DNA from: a bacterium SM23_31
GTDB taxonomy: Bacteria; SM23-31
DNA: 12,069 nt
NCBI GenBank assembly: GCA_001304035.1
Contig: LJUD01000064.1
Span: forward strand, 1 to 12,069
Direction: 5' to 3'
Shown piece by piece: positions 1 through 7,823 of this stretch; the stretch's first letter is position 1, and each line of letters begins with the position of its first letter. A program made the translations under genes and the position numbers. A model generated the notes under the pieces. It had not been told where the DNA came from, ran no database searches, and saw only the letters and a program-made list of their open reading frames with translations.

Positions 1-2064
1 GGTCGGCATATCCCATCTCGATTACTTTCCTTGTCGCAGCCTCCACACAATCGAGCATATCATCCCCCGTAGTGCGTGTATTAAAATGTATATCCGGCTG
101 CATTACCATGTAGCCGTTACTGACAAATCCCGCAAATTGCGGCGATGAGGCATATCTTGGCGCATAATAACTATGGAGATTTTGAGAGTTCTTCTCGTAA
201 AAATTAACAAGCATCGGAAGCCGCTGACCCTGCGTATAATCTTCCGGAATGGCAAGCGTACCCTGCAGCCGGACACCATCTTTGTTCGTAAAATCGAACA
301 GGATGCGGTATCCCCATTTGTATTCCGACTGCCACGGATTGGCGTCGGTAATGCGTTTTGGGGATGAAAACTTCGTATCGCTGATATAATAATTCGGATA
401 ATCGGCGAAAGTTTCGATAGTGTACATGACCTTGTCGGCATTTTTTGCTTTTGTTAAGCGGCCGAATTTTTTATCCTCATAAATAAGTTTTTCGAGCCTT
501 CCATCCTTTAGTTCAAAATATCCTGCCTTTTTCGTCCACTGACCGAATGCAGAGAATAATACCGGTTTAGATAAATCGATGAACTGCTCTTCCCTGTCTA
601 ATCTGACATAGCGGAAGCGGATTTCCTCCCTGTCACCCATACTGCCGGTCATGTTTGTTGCCGGGCTGCCATCCAACGGCTGTAGATAAAGGTCATACCT
701 ATGGGTCAGGATCACTGCACTGCCATCCTTTAGCCAACCTGTAACACCGTACGGCGGCACCGTTCCGACACGGTCAAATTCCTGATTTTCAAAACTGACC
801 GGAGCGTTTCTTGTCAGGTTAATTTTCTCTCCGGACTCGATTCTATAGTCCCAGACATGTCCGTCTTTCCAGTACAGAAAATGTTTGCTGTCCGGTGAAA
901 GACCCAGAGTACGTTTCTGACCTTTCAACATGAGCGTACGCTCTCCTGTAGCGGTATTCACGAGATAATAATCATCTTGCCTTTCTTTCCAGTCGGAAAC
1001 ATAAGGTTTGTTATCCTGACCAACGCCCCATTTCCCATCTCCGGTAATGCTTATGGTGCGCATATTCTCATCAGTGAGCCGTACAACACGTTTTTCGTTC
1101 ACATTATATACCGCTCTATACGTAAAATTCAGGTCTCTTTCCGCCTGCCTAATCTGAACCAGCTGTATCCTTTCATCCTTCCAGTGCCAGATGTCCACAT
1201 CTGCAACAGGTTCGTCATCTTTTTTCTTTTCGGGCTCTTTTTCCTGCTCTTTGATACCGAAGAACACTTTGGAGAGGTCTTCGCTCCATGAAAGACCGGC
1301 TTTTTCGCTGATTACCATATCCTTTGGAAAACCGTAAGCTTCGGCAGGATTCAACTCTATACGGGCAGGCACATCATTATCCAGACCGGTAAAGGCAATA
1401 AGTTTATTTTCTTTACGAAATTAATTATGTAAAGGCCATTACCATTTTTATCGGCAGCGTCAACGGTATATACAAGGATAGTACCCGGCTTATTAAAACT
1501 AAAATCCGTCACGTTTCCGATAAGTTCTTCGTACCCTTTATCCAAATATCGGAGAATCAGGTCGGTGCCGCTGTGCTTGGCGTCGGGATCGGATCTGGTT
1601 TTCTTGACAACAAAATATTTTGATCCTTTGGCAAACGTGAACGATGCGGCATTCTCCCAGGTAATTTTGTCATTGGTCTCAAGGTTCATTAACTCTGCCT
1701 TGTTGGTGACGGGTTTATTTTCCCTGCGGAGTTTTTCAGCCTCTTTTACCGGCAGACCGACTATGTACGCCGCCCACTTCGAGTCATCGGAAAATTGCGG
1801 ACGAGAGGCAAACGGAATTACATAAAGTTTGTCGCTTTCAAGATTTTTTACATACAGCGTATCGTCGGTGTTACGTTTGCCATACCCAAATGTCATCCAA
1901 TCCCCGTTATCGGATATCGAGGTAGACGTAATACTCCGCCAGCGTTCATAATCTTCAATAGTAAGAACCTTTTTCCCACTGTCTTCCTGTGCAAAAAGAA
2001 CCGTGGCAGAAATAAATAATGCCACTAACAGGATAACCGGAATAAATATTTTAGATGATTTCAT
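1..2064 (-). pseudogene. Second S9 prolyl-oligopeptidase-like peptidase, frameshifted and cut by the window edge
   Basis: This is a paralogue of the peptidase at 2160-4865, with about three quarters identical residues over the first 180 compared by eye. It starts at ATG 2064 behind a GAGGAG ribosome site. A hydrophobic signal peptide of about 25 residues ends in VLFAQ, and it lacks the cysteine found in the other copy. The N-terminal beta-propeller part reads well as far as GLYIIN. There 132 bases of the paralogue are replaced by 17 (about 1403-1419), a net loss of about 115 bases. The reading frame therefore shifts and stops at 1357. From about 1418 down to base 1 the paralogous reading resumes in the -1 frame (KLIAFTGLD onward) with no stop and good conservation, ending at MGYAD. 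That point is about 12 codons before the expected catalytic serine, so the active site lies outside the window. It is probably a recent pseudogene. Rescue by frameshifting, or an assembly error, is not excluded. Confidence 0.85.
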
Positions 2065-2159
2065 TGCTTATCTCCTCTATATGTTTAAACATTTGCTGCT
2101 AAAAGAACTTTAAAGTATAAAAACAATTAACGAATAATGTTTAAGATAAAATTTTAGTA

Positions 2160-4865
2160 TTATTTTTTCTTCTTTAAGAACGGTACGCCGTTGACCATCC
2201 AATCCGGTGCAGGTTTTCCTTTGAGGTAATGGTCGAGGAATTCCCGCGTACGGCGCTGGAAGTCTTTCTGGTTTTCCAATTTTCTCAGTCCGTGCCCTTC
2301 ACCCGGATATGAAAGGAGAATCACATTTTTCCCGTTAAAACGAAGGGCGTTGTAAAATTCGAGCGCCTGGAGATATTCAACTGAGCCGTCTTCCGTTCCA
2401 TGCATTATCAACAGGGGCGTATCCATCGTCCTCGCATTATAAATCGCCGACTCACTCTTGTACAACTCCGAATCATCATAGGGATTTGTTCCAAACCTGC
2501 CCTGACCATAAATGTCATACCTGTGTTGATTCGTTCCTGAACTTTTCCATATTTGGTTGAAATCACTCACCAGGTCAGTCGCTCCTGCACCGTAAACAAT
2601 AGCCGCAAACATCGTCGACCGCGTGGCAATATATGCCGAACCCTGGCCGCTGAAACTGTGACCGTGCAGGCTGATACGTGCCGGATCGGCATAGCCCATC
2701 TCAATCACCTTTTTTAACGCAGCTTCAATACAGTCGAGCATATCCGAATGCGTCGTGCGGGTGTTAAAATATATATCCGGCTGCATTATCAGGTAACCGT
2801 TACTGACCATTCCGGCAAAATTCGGTGATCCTGCATACCGCGGTGCAGTGTAACGATGGAGATTTTGCGAATTCTTCTCGTAATAATTAACATGCATGGG
2901 CAGACGCTGACCTTCTTCGTAATCATCCGGAATAGCAAGTGTACCCTGCAGCCGCACACCCTGGCTGTTTTCAAAATCGAATAAAATCCGGTAGCCCCAT
3001 TTATATTCGGACTGCCACGGATTTGCATCGGTAACGCGTTTCGGAAATGAAAATTTTGTATCGCTCACATAATAATTCGGAAAGTCCCGAAAGGTTTGTA
3101 TAGTGTACATAAACTTATCGGAATTTTTTGCTTTGACCGGTCTGCCGAAACTTTTATCATCATAAATCAGCTTTTCGAGTTTACCGCCTTTTAATTCAAA
3201 ATATCCCGCCTTTTTAGTCCACTGACCGAATGCGGACAGCAAAATAGGTTTGGACAAATCAATGAACCGTTCTTCAGTATCCGTTCTGACATAGCGGAAA
3301 ACAATTTCTTCCTTATCTCCCATACCTCCGGTCAGGTTTGTTGCCATACTCCCGTCAAGCGGCTGCAGCCAGAGATCATATTTATGGGTAAGGATCACTG
3401 CGCTGCCGTCCTTTGTCCAACCGGTAACACCGTACGGTGGTTTTTCTCCCGGATTGTCGTAATCAACGTTCACAAAACTGACCGGCGCATTTTGAGTAAG
3501 GTTGATTTTTTCGCCTGTTTCAATTCTATAATCCCAGACATGACTGTCTTTCCAATAGAGGTAATGCTTACTATCCGGAGATAATCCCATTGTGCGCTCA
3601 TGGGCTTTGAATATCAGTGTCCGCTCGCCGGTCGTGGTGTTGACACGGTAATAATCGGCTACTCGCGGTTTCCAGTCCGAAATATATGGTTTATCGTTCT
3701 GACCGATACCCCACTTGCCGTCACGAGTAACGGAAACAGACCGCATATTTTCATCGGTGAGACGCACAAAGCGCTTATCATTCAAATTAAAAACCGCTCT
3801 ATACGTAAAATTCCGGTCTCTTTCAGCCTGGATTATTTGAACCGGTTGAATTCTGTCGTCTTTCCAGTGCCAGATATTAACATCGGCGACGGGCTCGGCA
3901 CCCTCTTTCTTTTCCGGTTCTTTCTCCTGTTCCTTTATACCAAAGAATACTTTGTTAAGGTCTTCACTCCAGGAAAGCCCGGTTTTTTCACTGATTACCA
4001 TTTCTTTCGGAAAATCGTATGCATCAGCCGGATTATACTCATACTCTGCAGGTTCCTCTGTATCCAGCCCTGTAAAAGCGAGCAGAATATTGTCTTTTTG
4101 CGTGTTTCCCTCTTTTTTTTCGCCTTTCAATACAGCCAAAGCGGTGCCTTCTTCATCCCAGGTCATATGGGCATAATCCAAAACATCCTGATCCAATGGA
4201 GCAAGAATCCCGTTTTCCGTATTAATTACATAAAGCCCGTTACCATTTTTATCAGCGGCATCAATTACATATGATAAGATTGAGCCGGACTTATTGAAAC
4301 TGAAATCTGCCACGTTTCCGACAGGTACGTCATACCCTTTTTCCAAATACCGCAGAATCATATCGGTACCGTTATGTTTGGCATCGGGATCTGATTTCGT
4401 TTTTTTAACAACAAGAACCTTCGAACCCTTGGAAAAACCGAACGAAGCCACATTATCCCAGGAAATTTTATCCCCCGTCTTCAGCTCCATTAACTCCGCT
4501 TTGTTGGGGACGGGCTTTTTCTCCGTGCGAAGTTTTTCAGCCTCTTTCGCCGGCAGGCTGACGATATATGCAACCCATTTCCCGTCATCGGAAAACTGCG
4601 GACGCGACGCAAGCGGAATCACGTGCAGCTTATCATTCTCGAGGTTTCTAACGTACAGTGTATCGTCGGCTTCACGCCTGCTGTAACCAAACGTAATCCA
4701 GTTCCCGTCATCGGATATCGAGGTAGAAGTGACACTCCGCCAGCGGGCATAATCATCAAAAGTCAAAGCCTTTTTGCCGTTATTTTCCTGTGCATACAGA
4801 CAGGCGGCAAAAATCAAAATCGCCGCAAACAACATAAACGGCATACATTTTTTAAACAACTTCAT
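2160..4865 (-). CDS. Secreted S9 (prolyl oligopeptidase) family serine peptidase, 901 aa
   Basis: This is a serine peptidase of the prolyl-oligopeptidase clan, expected to cleave peptides in the periplasm or outside the cell. Residues 1-25 form a signal peptide ending in CLYAQ; a lipoprotein reading at the FAAC cysteine is a weaker alternative. Residues 30 to about 620 look like the beta-propeller part, with repeated blade phrases such as FSDDGKWVAYI, LSPDSKHYLYW and WTKDGSAVIL. From about 625 an alpha/beta-hydrolase domain follows. The nucleophile is Ser737 in GHSFSG, the acid Asp826 in HGTED, and the histidine His858 in GEGHG, so the triad is complete. A length near 900 fits the long S9 peptidases of Bacteroidota. 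The ATG at 4865 is preferred over an in-frame GTG at 4880 because AGGAGGT lies 5 bases before it. It precedes the broken paralogue by 95 bases without an obvious terminator, so they are probably cotranscribed. The substrate is unknown. Confidence 0.93.
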   Translation of the reverse strand: MKLFKKCMPFMLFAAILIFAACLYAQENNGKKALTFDDYARWRSVTSTSISDDGNWITFGYSRREADDTLYVRNLENDKLHVIPLASRPQFSDDGKWVAYIVSLPAKEAEKLRTEKKPVPNKAELMELKTGDKISWDNVASFGFSKGSKVLVVKKTKSDPDAKHNGTDMILRYLEKGYDVPVGNVADFSFNKSGSILSYVIDAADKNGNGLYVINTENGILAPLDQDVLDYAHMTWDEEGTALAVLKGEKKEGNTQKDNILLAFTGLDTEEPAEYEYNPADAYDFPKEMVISEKTGLSWSEDLNKVFFGIKEQEKEPEKKEGAEPVADVNIWHWKDDRIQPVQIIQAERDRNFTYRAVFNLNDKRFVRLTDENMRSVSVTRDGKWGIGQNDKPYISDWKPRVADYYRVNTTTGERTLIFKAHERTMGLSPDSKHYLYWKDSHVWDYRIETGEKINLTQNAPVSFVNVDYDNPGEKPPYGVTGWTKDGSAVILTHKYDLWLQPLDGSMATNLTGGMGDKEEIVFRYVRTDTEERFIDLSKPILLSAFGQWTKKAGYFELKGGKLEKLIYDDKSFGRPVKAKNSDKFMYTIQTFRDFPNYYVSDTKFSFPKRVTDANPWQSEYKWGYRILFDFENSQGVRLQGTLAIPDDYEEGQRLPMHVNYYEKNSQNLHRYTAPRYAGSPNFAGMVSNGYLIMQPDIYFNTRTTHSDMLDCIEAALKKVIEMGYADPARISLHGHSFSGQGSAYIATRSTMFAAIVYGAGATDLVSDFNQIWKSSGTNQHRYDIYGQGRFGTNPYDDSELYKSESAIYNARTMDTPLLIMHGTEDGSVEYLQALEFYNALRFNGKNVILLSYPGEGHGLRKLENQKDFQRRTREFLDHYLKGKPAPDWMVNGVPFLKKKK

Positions 4866-4870
4866 TGCAT

Positions 4871-4878
4871 ACCTCCTC
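4871..4878 (-). promoter_or_regulatory. Strong ribosome binding site of the intact S9 peptidase
   Basis: On the minus strand this reads GAGGAGGT, a near-perfect anti-16S match ending 5 bases before ATG 4865. It fixes the start there: the GTG at 4880 would lie on the upstream side of the site and could not use it. Confidence 0.8.
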
Positions 4879-5130
4879 ACGATTTAATTATTTGTAATTA
4901 CAATACTTAAATATTGAATAATGAAAAATAATTTTTATAGTCGATTCAAATTTGCCGGATAAGCGATCCCTGCGTAACAACAAGTACTATATGTAATATC
5001 TATCATATTGTGAAATGATTATTTTTCCCAGGGAGTGCTTTATAGCGGTCACTGTCTGTGCGGCTATTCCAAAAGTGACCCATTCGTAGTTTGGTTAATA
5101 TTATTTCAATAAGATAGATAATTGCTCATC

Positions 5131-5268
5131 ATGAAATGTTTATTCACGGTTTAGCGGTAATAGTCATTTTCGAATGAGCTGCCCTCAGGTATTTATAACA
5201 TTACTCCGGACTTCACCGGAACCGGGGATAAACTTTTTAAGAATGTAAATCTCGAAAAGGTATTATAA
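5131..5268 (+). pseudogene. Possible relic of a small secreted-domain gene
   Basis: From ATG 5131 the frame is interrupted by stops at 5152, 5158 and 5161. It then reads openly from 5164 to the stop at 5266 as protein-like text (including LPSGIYNITPDFTGTGDK). The pattern 'F-N-LPSG-Y-I-P' resembles beta-sandwich repeats of the carboxypeptidase regulatory-like type. The bases here are more GC-rich than the surrounding intergenic DNA. The open stretch is only 34 codons, so chance is a serious alternative. Confidence 0.2.
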
Positions 5269-5643
5269 CCATTAGTGCAAGTGAATTCATACAATATAAG
5301 AAACTCATCCATAAGATTTAACGTTTTGTTTCTATATTTGGAATGTAAAAGTCAATTTGGGGTACAAAATTTTATTCGCAGTTTTAATTTTAATATTTAA
5401 CGTTAAAATGTAGACAATAATGCCTTTGAAATCAACAAAAAAATGTTTTAAACCGTTACAATCCGAATCATTTTGACGTAAACAGGCACAACTAAGAATT
5501 AGCTAACCGCATTTTAAATCATTGACCGGCATAAGTCATTGTTTTTATTAAGTGAAATTAGAGGATAAGTTACCGGGAGTATATTTCTTATAAGCATTTT
5601 CTACTACAAAGAATTTACGTTTAATCTTTTAAAACAACAACAA

Positions 5644-7107
5644 TTAATACCAATGATCCCGTAATTTCATTATACGTGAGCGGAACTTTCTAAATGAGCG
5701 GACAGGGTGATACTGAAGGTCGGCATAGTCAAGCATTTTAAGAATTGAATACATGTTTTTCGTTACTTTTTCATTCGGATATTGACATATAAACGGACTT
5801 ATACCCTTTGCAGATTTAATCACGCACTCATCGAACTTAATTTCACCCAAATATTCCATTTCAACATTCATATACGCGTGTACCAGTTCCACCAATCGGA
5901 TGCTTTCTTTTCTTTGATCTAACGAATGCATTTTATTCATAATTAACCGCGGATGGAAACCATGCATGAACCGATCAAAGTCACTTCTTATTTCAAGCGA
6001 ATAAGTATTAAGAAATTTTAGCAGCTTAGGAATATCGATTTTACCATCGCCAACATCGTCAAGATAAGTATTCAATGCAATTTTAAAAGGTTCGTTGATT
6101 TTGCTGAATAATTTTATTCGGCGGTAAACTACATTCTTTAAAAAGAAATATGCATCCTGAACGGCACTTGGATCCGGATTTGACACTACAATCCCGCGGG
6201 AAGAAATGTTAAATAAATCAACAATATTAAAAGACGCACCGGAACCGATATCCACAAGCACAATATCTGCTGGAAGTTTACTAATATGCTTGATTAAATG
6301 GAGTTTTTTCGCATATTGTATATTGGCAACTGCAATAAGACTTGATGCTCCGCAGATAAAATGCAAATTATTCAGCGGAGTCTGAACTATAACATTTGAA
6401 AGGCGGGTAACCTTTCTGCTGAGGAAATCGTCGAGAGAATATTTCGGACGTTTGATATGCAGATGATTGTGGAGATTAGGCATCCCCAAATCCCCGTCAA
6501 TCAACAAAACTTTATATCCAAGAAGCGCAATACCGACAGCAATATTCGCTGCTATTATCGATTTTCCGGTCCCGCCTTTACCGCTGGCAATCGTCCAGAT
6601 AGCTTTTTGTGCTTTATCTTTATTTTTGGGCGTACCGGACTCAGCCACTTCCTTACGCTGAGCCGAATTGACCAATTTAGCCTGGTTTATTTTTCCCTCT
6701 TCGCTCTTTTGCCGTTCCGTGACTAATTTATTGTAACTCTCCAATACAACAGAACTCAGTATCTGAATTTCAGCAGACGCAGGATATATTCGCGTAATCA
6801 GATTCTGAAACGGGGGATTTTTGGGATTGTTCTTTAGCTGTTGTATTAACCGTTCTACTTCACTCCTTCCACTCAAATCACTTTTTTTGCCGTTATTATA
6901 ATTATATATTAGTTTTAAAACTGTTTCAACGTATTCTTCCTGACTGATTATGTTGTCAAAATTAAGCAGGATCTCATTCACAAGTTTTTGTCTGAAGAAA
7001 TCCGAAATTTCAAAAGAAACCTCTTTTTTCTCTCTTTCAATAAGAAGAAAATTGATAGACTGTTTAATCTCATCGAATATTTTCTCTTTTTGCTGTGAAT
7101 TTTGCAT
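5644..7107 (-). CDS. MinD/FlhG-like ParA-family ATPase with an extra N-terminal domain, 487 aa
   Basis: This is a P-loop ATPase of the MinD/ParA superfamily, whose members dimerise on ATP and position structures on membranes or nucleoids. The deviant Walker A KGGTGKS lies at 177-183 (signature Lys177, Lys182), the switch I stretch DGDLGMPNLH at 204-213, and Walker B IVLVDIGSG around Asp286. PDPSAVQDAY (311-320) recalls the P-E-P-T-x-x-x-DAY stretch of FlhG/FleN rather than MinD proper. Residues 1-165 are an unrecognised, probably helical, extension. Residues about 335-395 are an insert compared with MinD. The last 18 residues are basic and amphipathic, resembling a membrane-targeting helix. 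At 487 residues it is much longer than MinD (about 270). No clear ribosome site precedes ATG 7107. It lies 242 bases after the HAMP gene in the same direction. No flagellar or min gene is nearby, so the cargo is unknown. Confidence 0.88.
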   Translation of the reverse strand: MQNSQQKEKIFDEIKQSINFLLIEREKKEVSFEISDFFRQKLVNEILLNFDNIISQEEYVETVLKLIYNYNNGKKSDLSGRSEVERLIQQLKNNPKNPPFQNLITRIYPASAEIQILSSVVLESYNKLVTERQKSEEGKINQAKLVNSAQRKEVAESGTPKNKDKAQKAIWTIASGKGGTGKSIIAANIAVGIALLGYKVLLIDGDLGMPNLHNHLHIKRPKYSLDDFLSRKVTRLSNVIVQTPLNNLHFICGASSLIAVANIQYAKKLHLIKHISKLPADIVLVDIGSGASFNIVDLFNISSRGIVVSNPDPSAVQDAYFFLKNVVYRRIKLFSKINEPFKIALNTYLDDVGDGKIDIPKLLKFLNTYSLEIRSDFDRFMHGFHPRLIMNKMHSLDQRKESIRLVELVHAYMNVEMEYLGEIKFDECVIKSAKGISPFICQYPNEKVTKNMYSILKMLDYADLQYHPVRSFRKFRSRIMKLRDHWY

Positions 7108-7298
7108 TATTATTATAAGTATAACCGTTATTAATGTATAGATGCTTATAAAAGATAAAATTTAACGCCGTTACAAATCCGAACCGCAAAAACCATGTTT
7201 AATTATACATTTGCCCGAAAAAGTATTTTGAAAAATTCCATACTACAATTTCTCTTAGTTTTTAAGTTGTAAAAAAAATATTATTTTGTCAACGGATT

Positions 7299-7334
7299 TT
7301 TCATTAATGTTGAAATAATAATATTTCATTAATG
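7299..7334. repeat. Nested inverted and direct repeat between the HAMP and MinD-like genes
   Basis: TTTCATTAATG occurs twice in direct orientation (7299-7309 and 7324-7334), each copy containing the palindrome CATTAATG. Between them TGAAATA (7311-7317) and TATTTCA (7322-7328) form a perfect 7-base stem around ATAA. The whole block is nearly symmetric apart from a short insertion. On the minus strand no T-run follows it, so it is not a standard terminator. It could be an operator. Confidence 0.45.
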
Positions 7335-7349
7335 AACAACAGCCTATTT

Positions 7350-7775
7350 TCAAGTATTAATACTCTTTTCAGTATTTATACGGTCAATAAGCTTGTTGAG
7401 GTCCTCTGCGAAGTCATTAAGCTTATCATACTTACGAAGGCGTATTGTTCTTACTTCCTGCCCCTCAGACATTTGTTTAATCGCCCTCTGGAAAACGAAT
7501 ATAGGACCGGCAATCTTATGGGTTATAAATACACTAATTATGACAATAGCAAAGACGGCAGGTAAAAATCGCAAAATCAATCTTTGAAAAACGAGATTTC
7601 GTAGTAGAGTTACTTTTTCTCCACTAAATGAATTCATCAGAGTTCCATAGACGGTAAAGTACTCGGTTAATCCTACAAGCAATGCGACAAAGAACATAAA
7701 AATAACCAATTGTAAAAAGAGCTTCAATTGGAGTTCCTTTTTAACTATATACTTTTTTCTAACTACTTTTGCCAT
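7350..7775 (-). CDS. Orphan HAMP-domain inner-membrane protein, 141 aa
   Basis: This is a small two-helix membrane protein ending in a HAMP linker. The N-terminus is basic. A first membrane helix spans about 17-38 and a short outside loop about 39-65. A second helix spans about 66-86, running into a HAMP domain at about 85-135 that shows the characteristic proline (HKIAGPIFVF, Pro91), a connector with charged residues, and a second amphipathic helix (DFAEDLNKLIDRI). HAMP domains normally pass conformational signals from a membrane sensor to a kinase, cyclase or chemotaxis output. Here there is almost no periplasmic sensor and no output domain: the protein ends about six residues after the HAMP. 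ATG 7775 follows an AAGGAG site by 8 bases. It lies 46 bases after the FnIII/type IX gene and is probably cotranscribed with it. The partner is unknown. Confidence 0.85.
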   Translation of the reverse strand: MAKVVRKKYIVKKELQLKLFLQLVIFMFFVALLVGLTEYFTVYGTLMNSFSGEKVTLLRNLVFQRLILRFLPAVFAIVIISVFITHKIAGPIFVFQRAIKQMSEGQEVRTIRLRKYDKLNDFAEDLNKLIDRINTEKSINT

Positions 7776-7798
7776 AATTCCACTCCTTTTATTAGAAG

Positions 7799-7823
7799 AA
7801 TATTTATTCTTTCCGGAAATATT
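7799..7823. repeat. Inverted repeat between the FnIII gene and the HAMP gene
   Basis: AATATTT (7799-7805) pairs with AAATATT (7817-7823), and the 10-base palindrome TTTCCGGAAA (7810-7819) lies inside. It touches the stop codon of the upstream gene. There is no following T-run on the minus strand, so read-through into the HAMP gene is expected. It could be an mRNA-processing hairpin or a protein site. Confidence 0.35.

Larger units (their letters stand above)
4866..5643. other. Long intergenic stretch without an intact gene
   Basis: This gap of about 780 bases separates the S9 peptidase from the MinD-like gene. Near the peptidase start it holds a perfect 12-base palindrome TTGTAATTACAA (4892-4903) and an almost symmetric CAATA/TATTG pair (4901-4916). 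A GGTCACT/AGTGACC inverted pair sits at 5047-5080, and a possible coding relic on the plus strand at 5131-5268. From about 5280 to 5643 the DNA is AT-rich and I see no gene, RNA or clear terminator. No convincing promoter for the peptidase was recognised. Confidence 0.6.

Noticed and set aside
1403..1425. Programmed -1 frameshift as the intended expression mode of the second peptidase
   Set aside because: There is no convincing slippery heptamer or following structure, and a net deletion of about 115 bases relative to the paralogue explains the break more simply.
3600..4274. Plus-strand open frame of 224 codons inside the intact S9 peptidase
   Set aside because: It is antisense to a well-supported gene with complete motifs, has no ribosome site and encodes no recognisable domain. 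It is a shadow frame.
5521..5552. Possible hairpin (TGAC/GTCA) followed by T-rich DNA
   Set aside because: The stem is only 4-5 bases with a mismatch, and the T-run is on the plus strand where no gene ends.
5453..7183. Near-identical 15/16-base words (CCGTTACAATCCGAA at 5453-5467, with one extra A at 7168-7183) flanking the MinD-like gene as if they were direct repeats
   Set aside because: One such match with an indel is expected by chance in about 12 kb, and the flanks are not similar. There is no evidence for a mobile unit.
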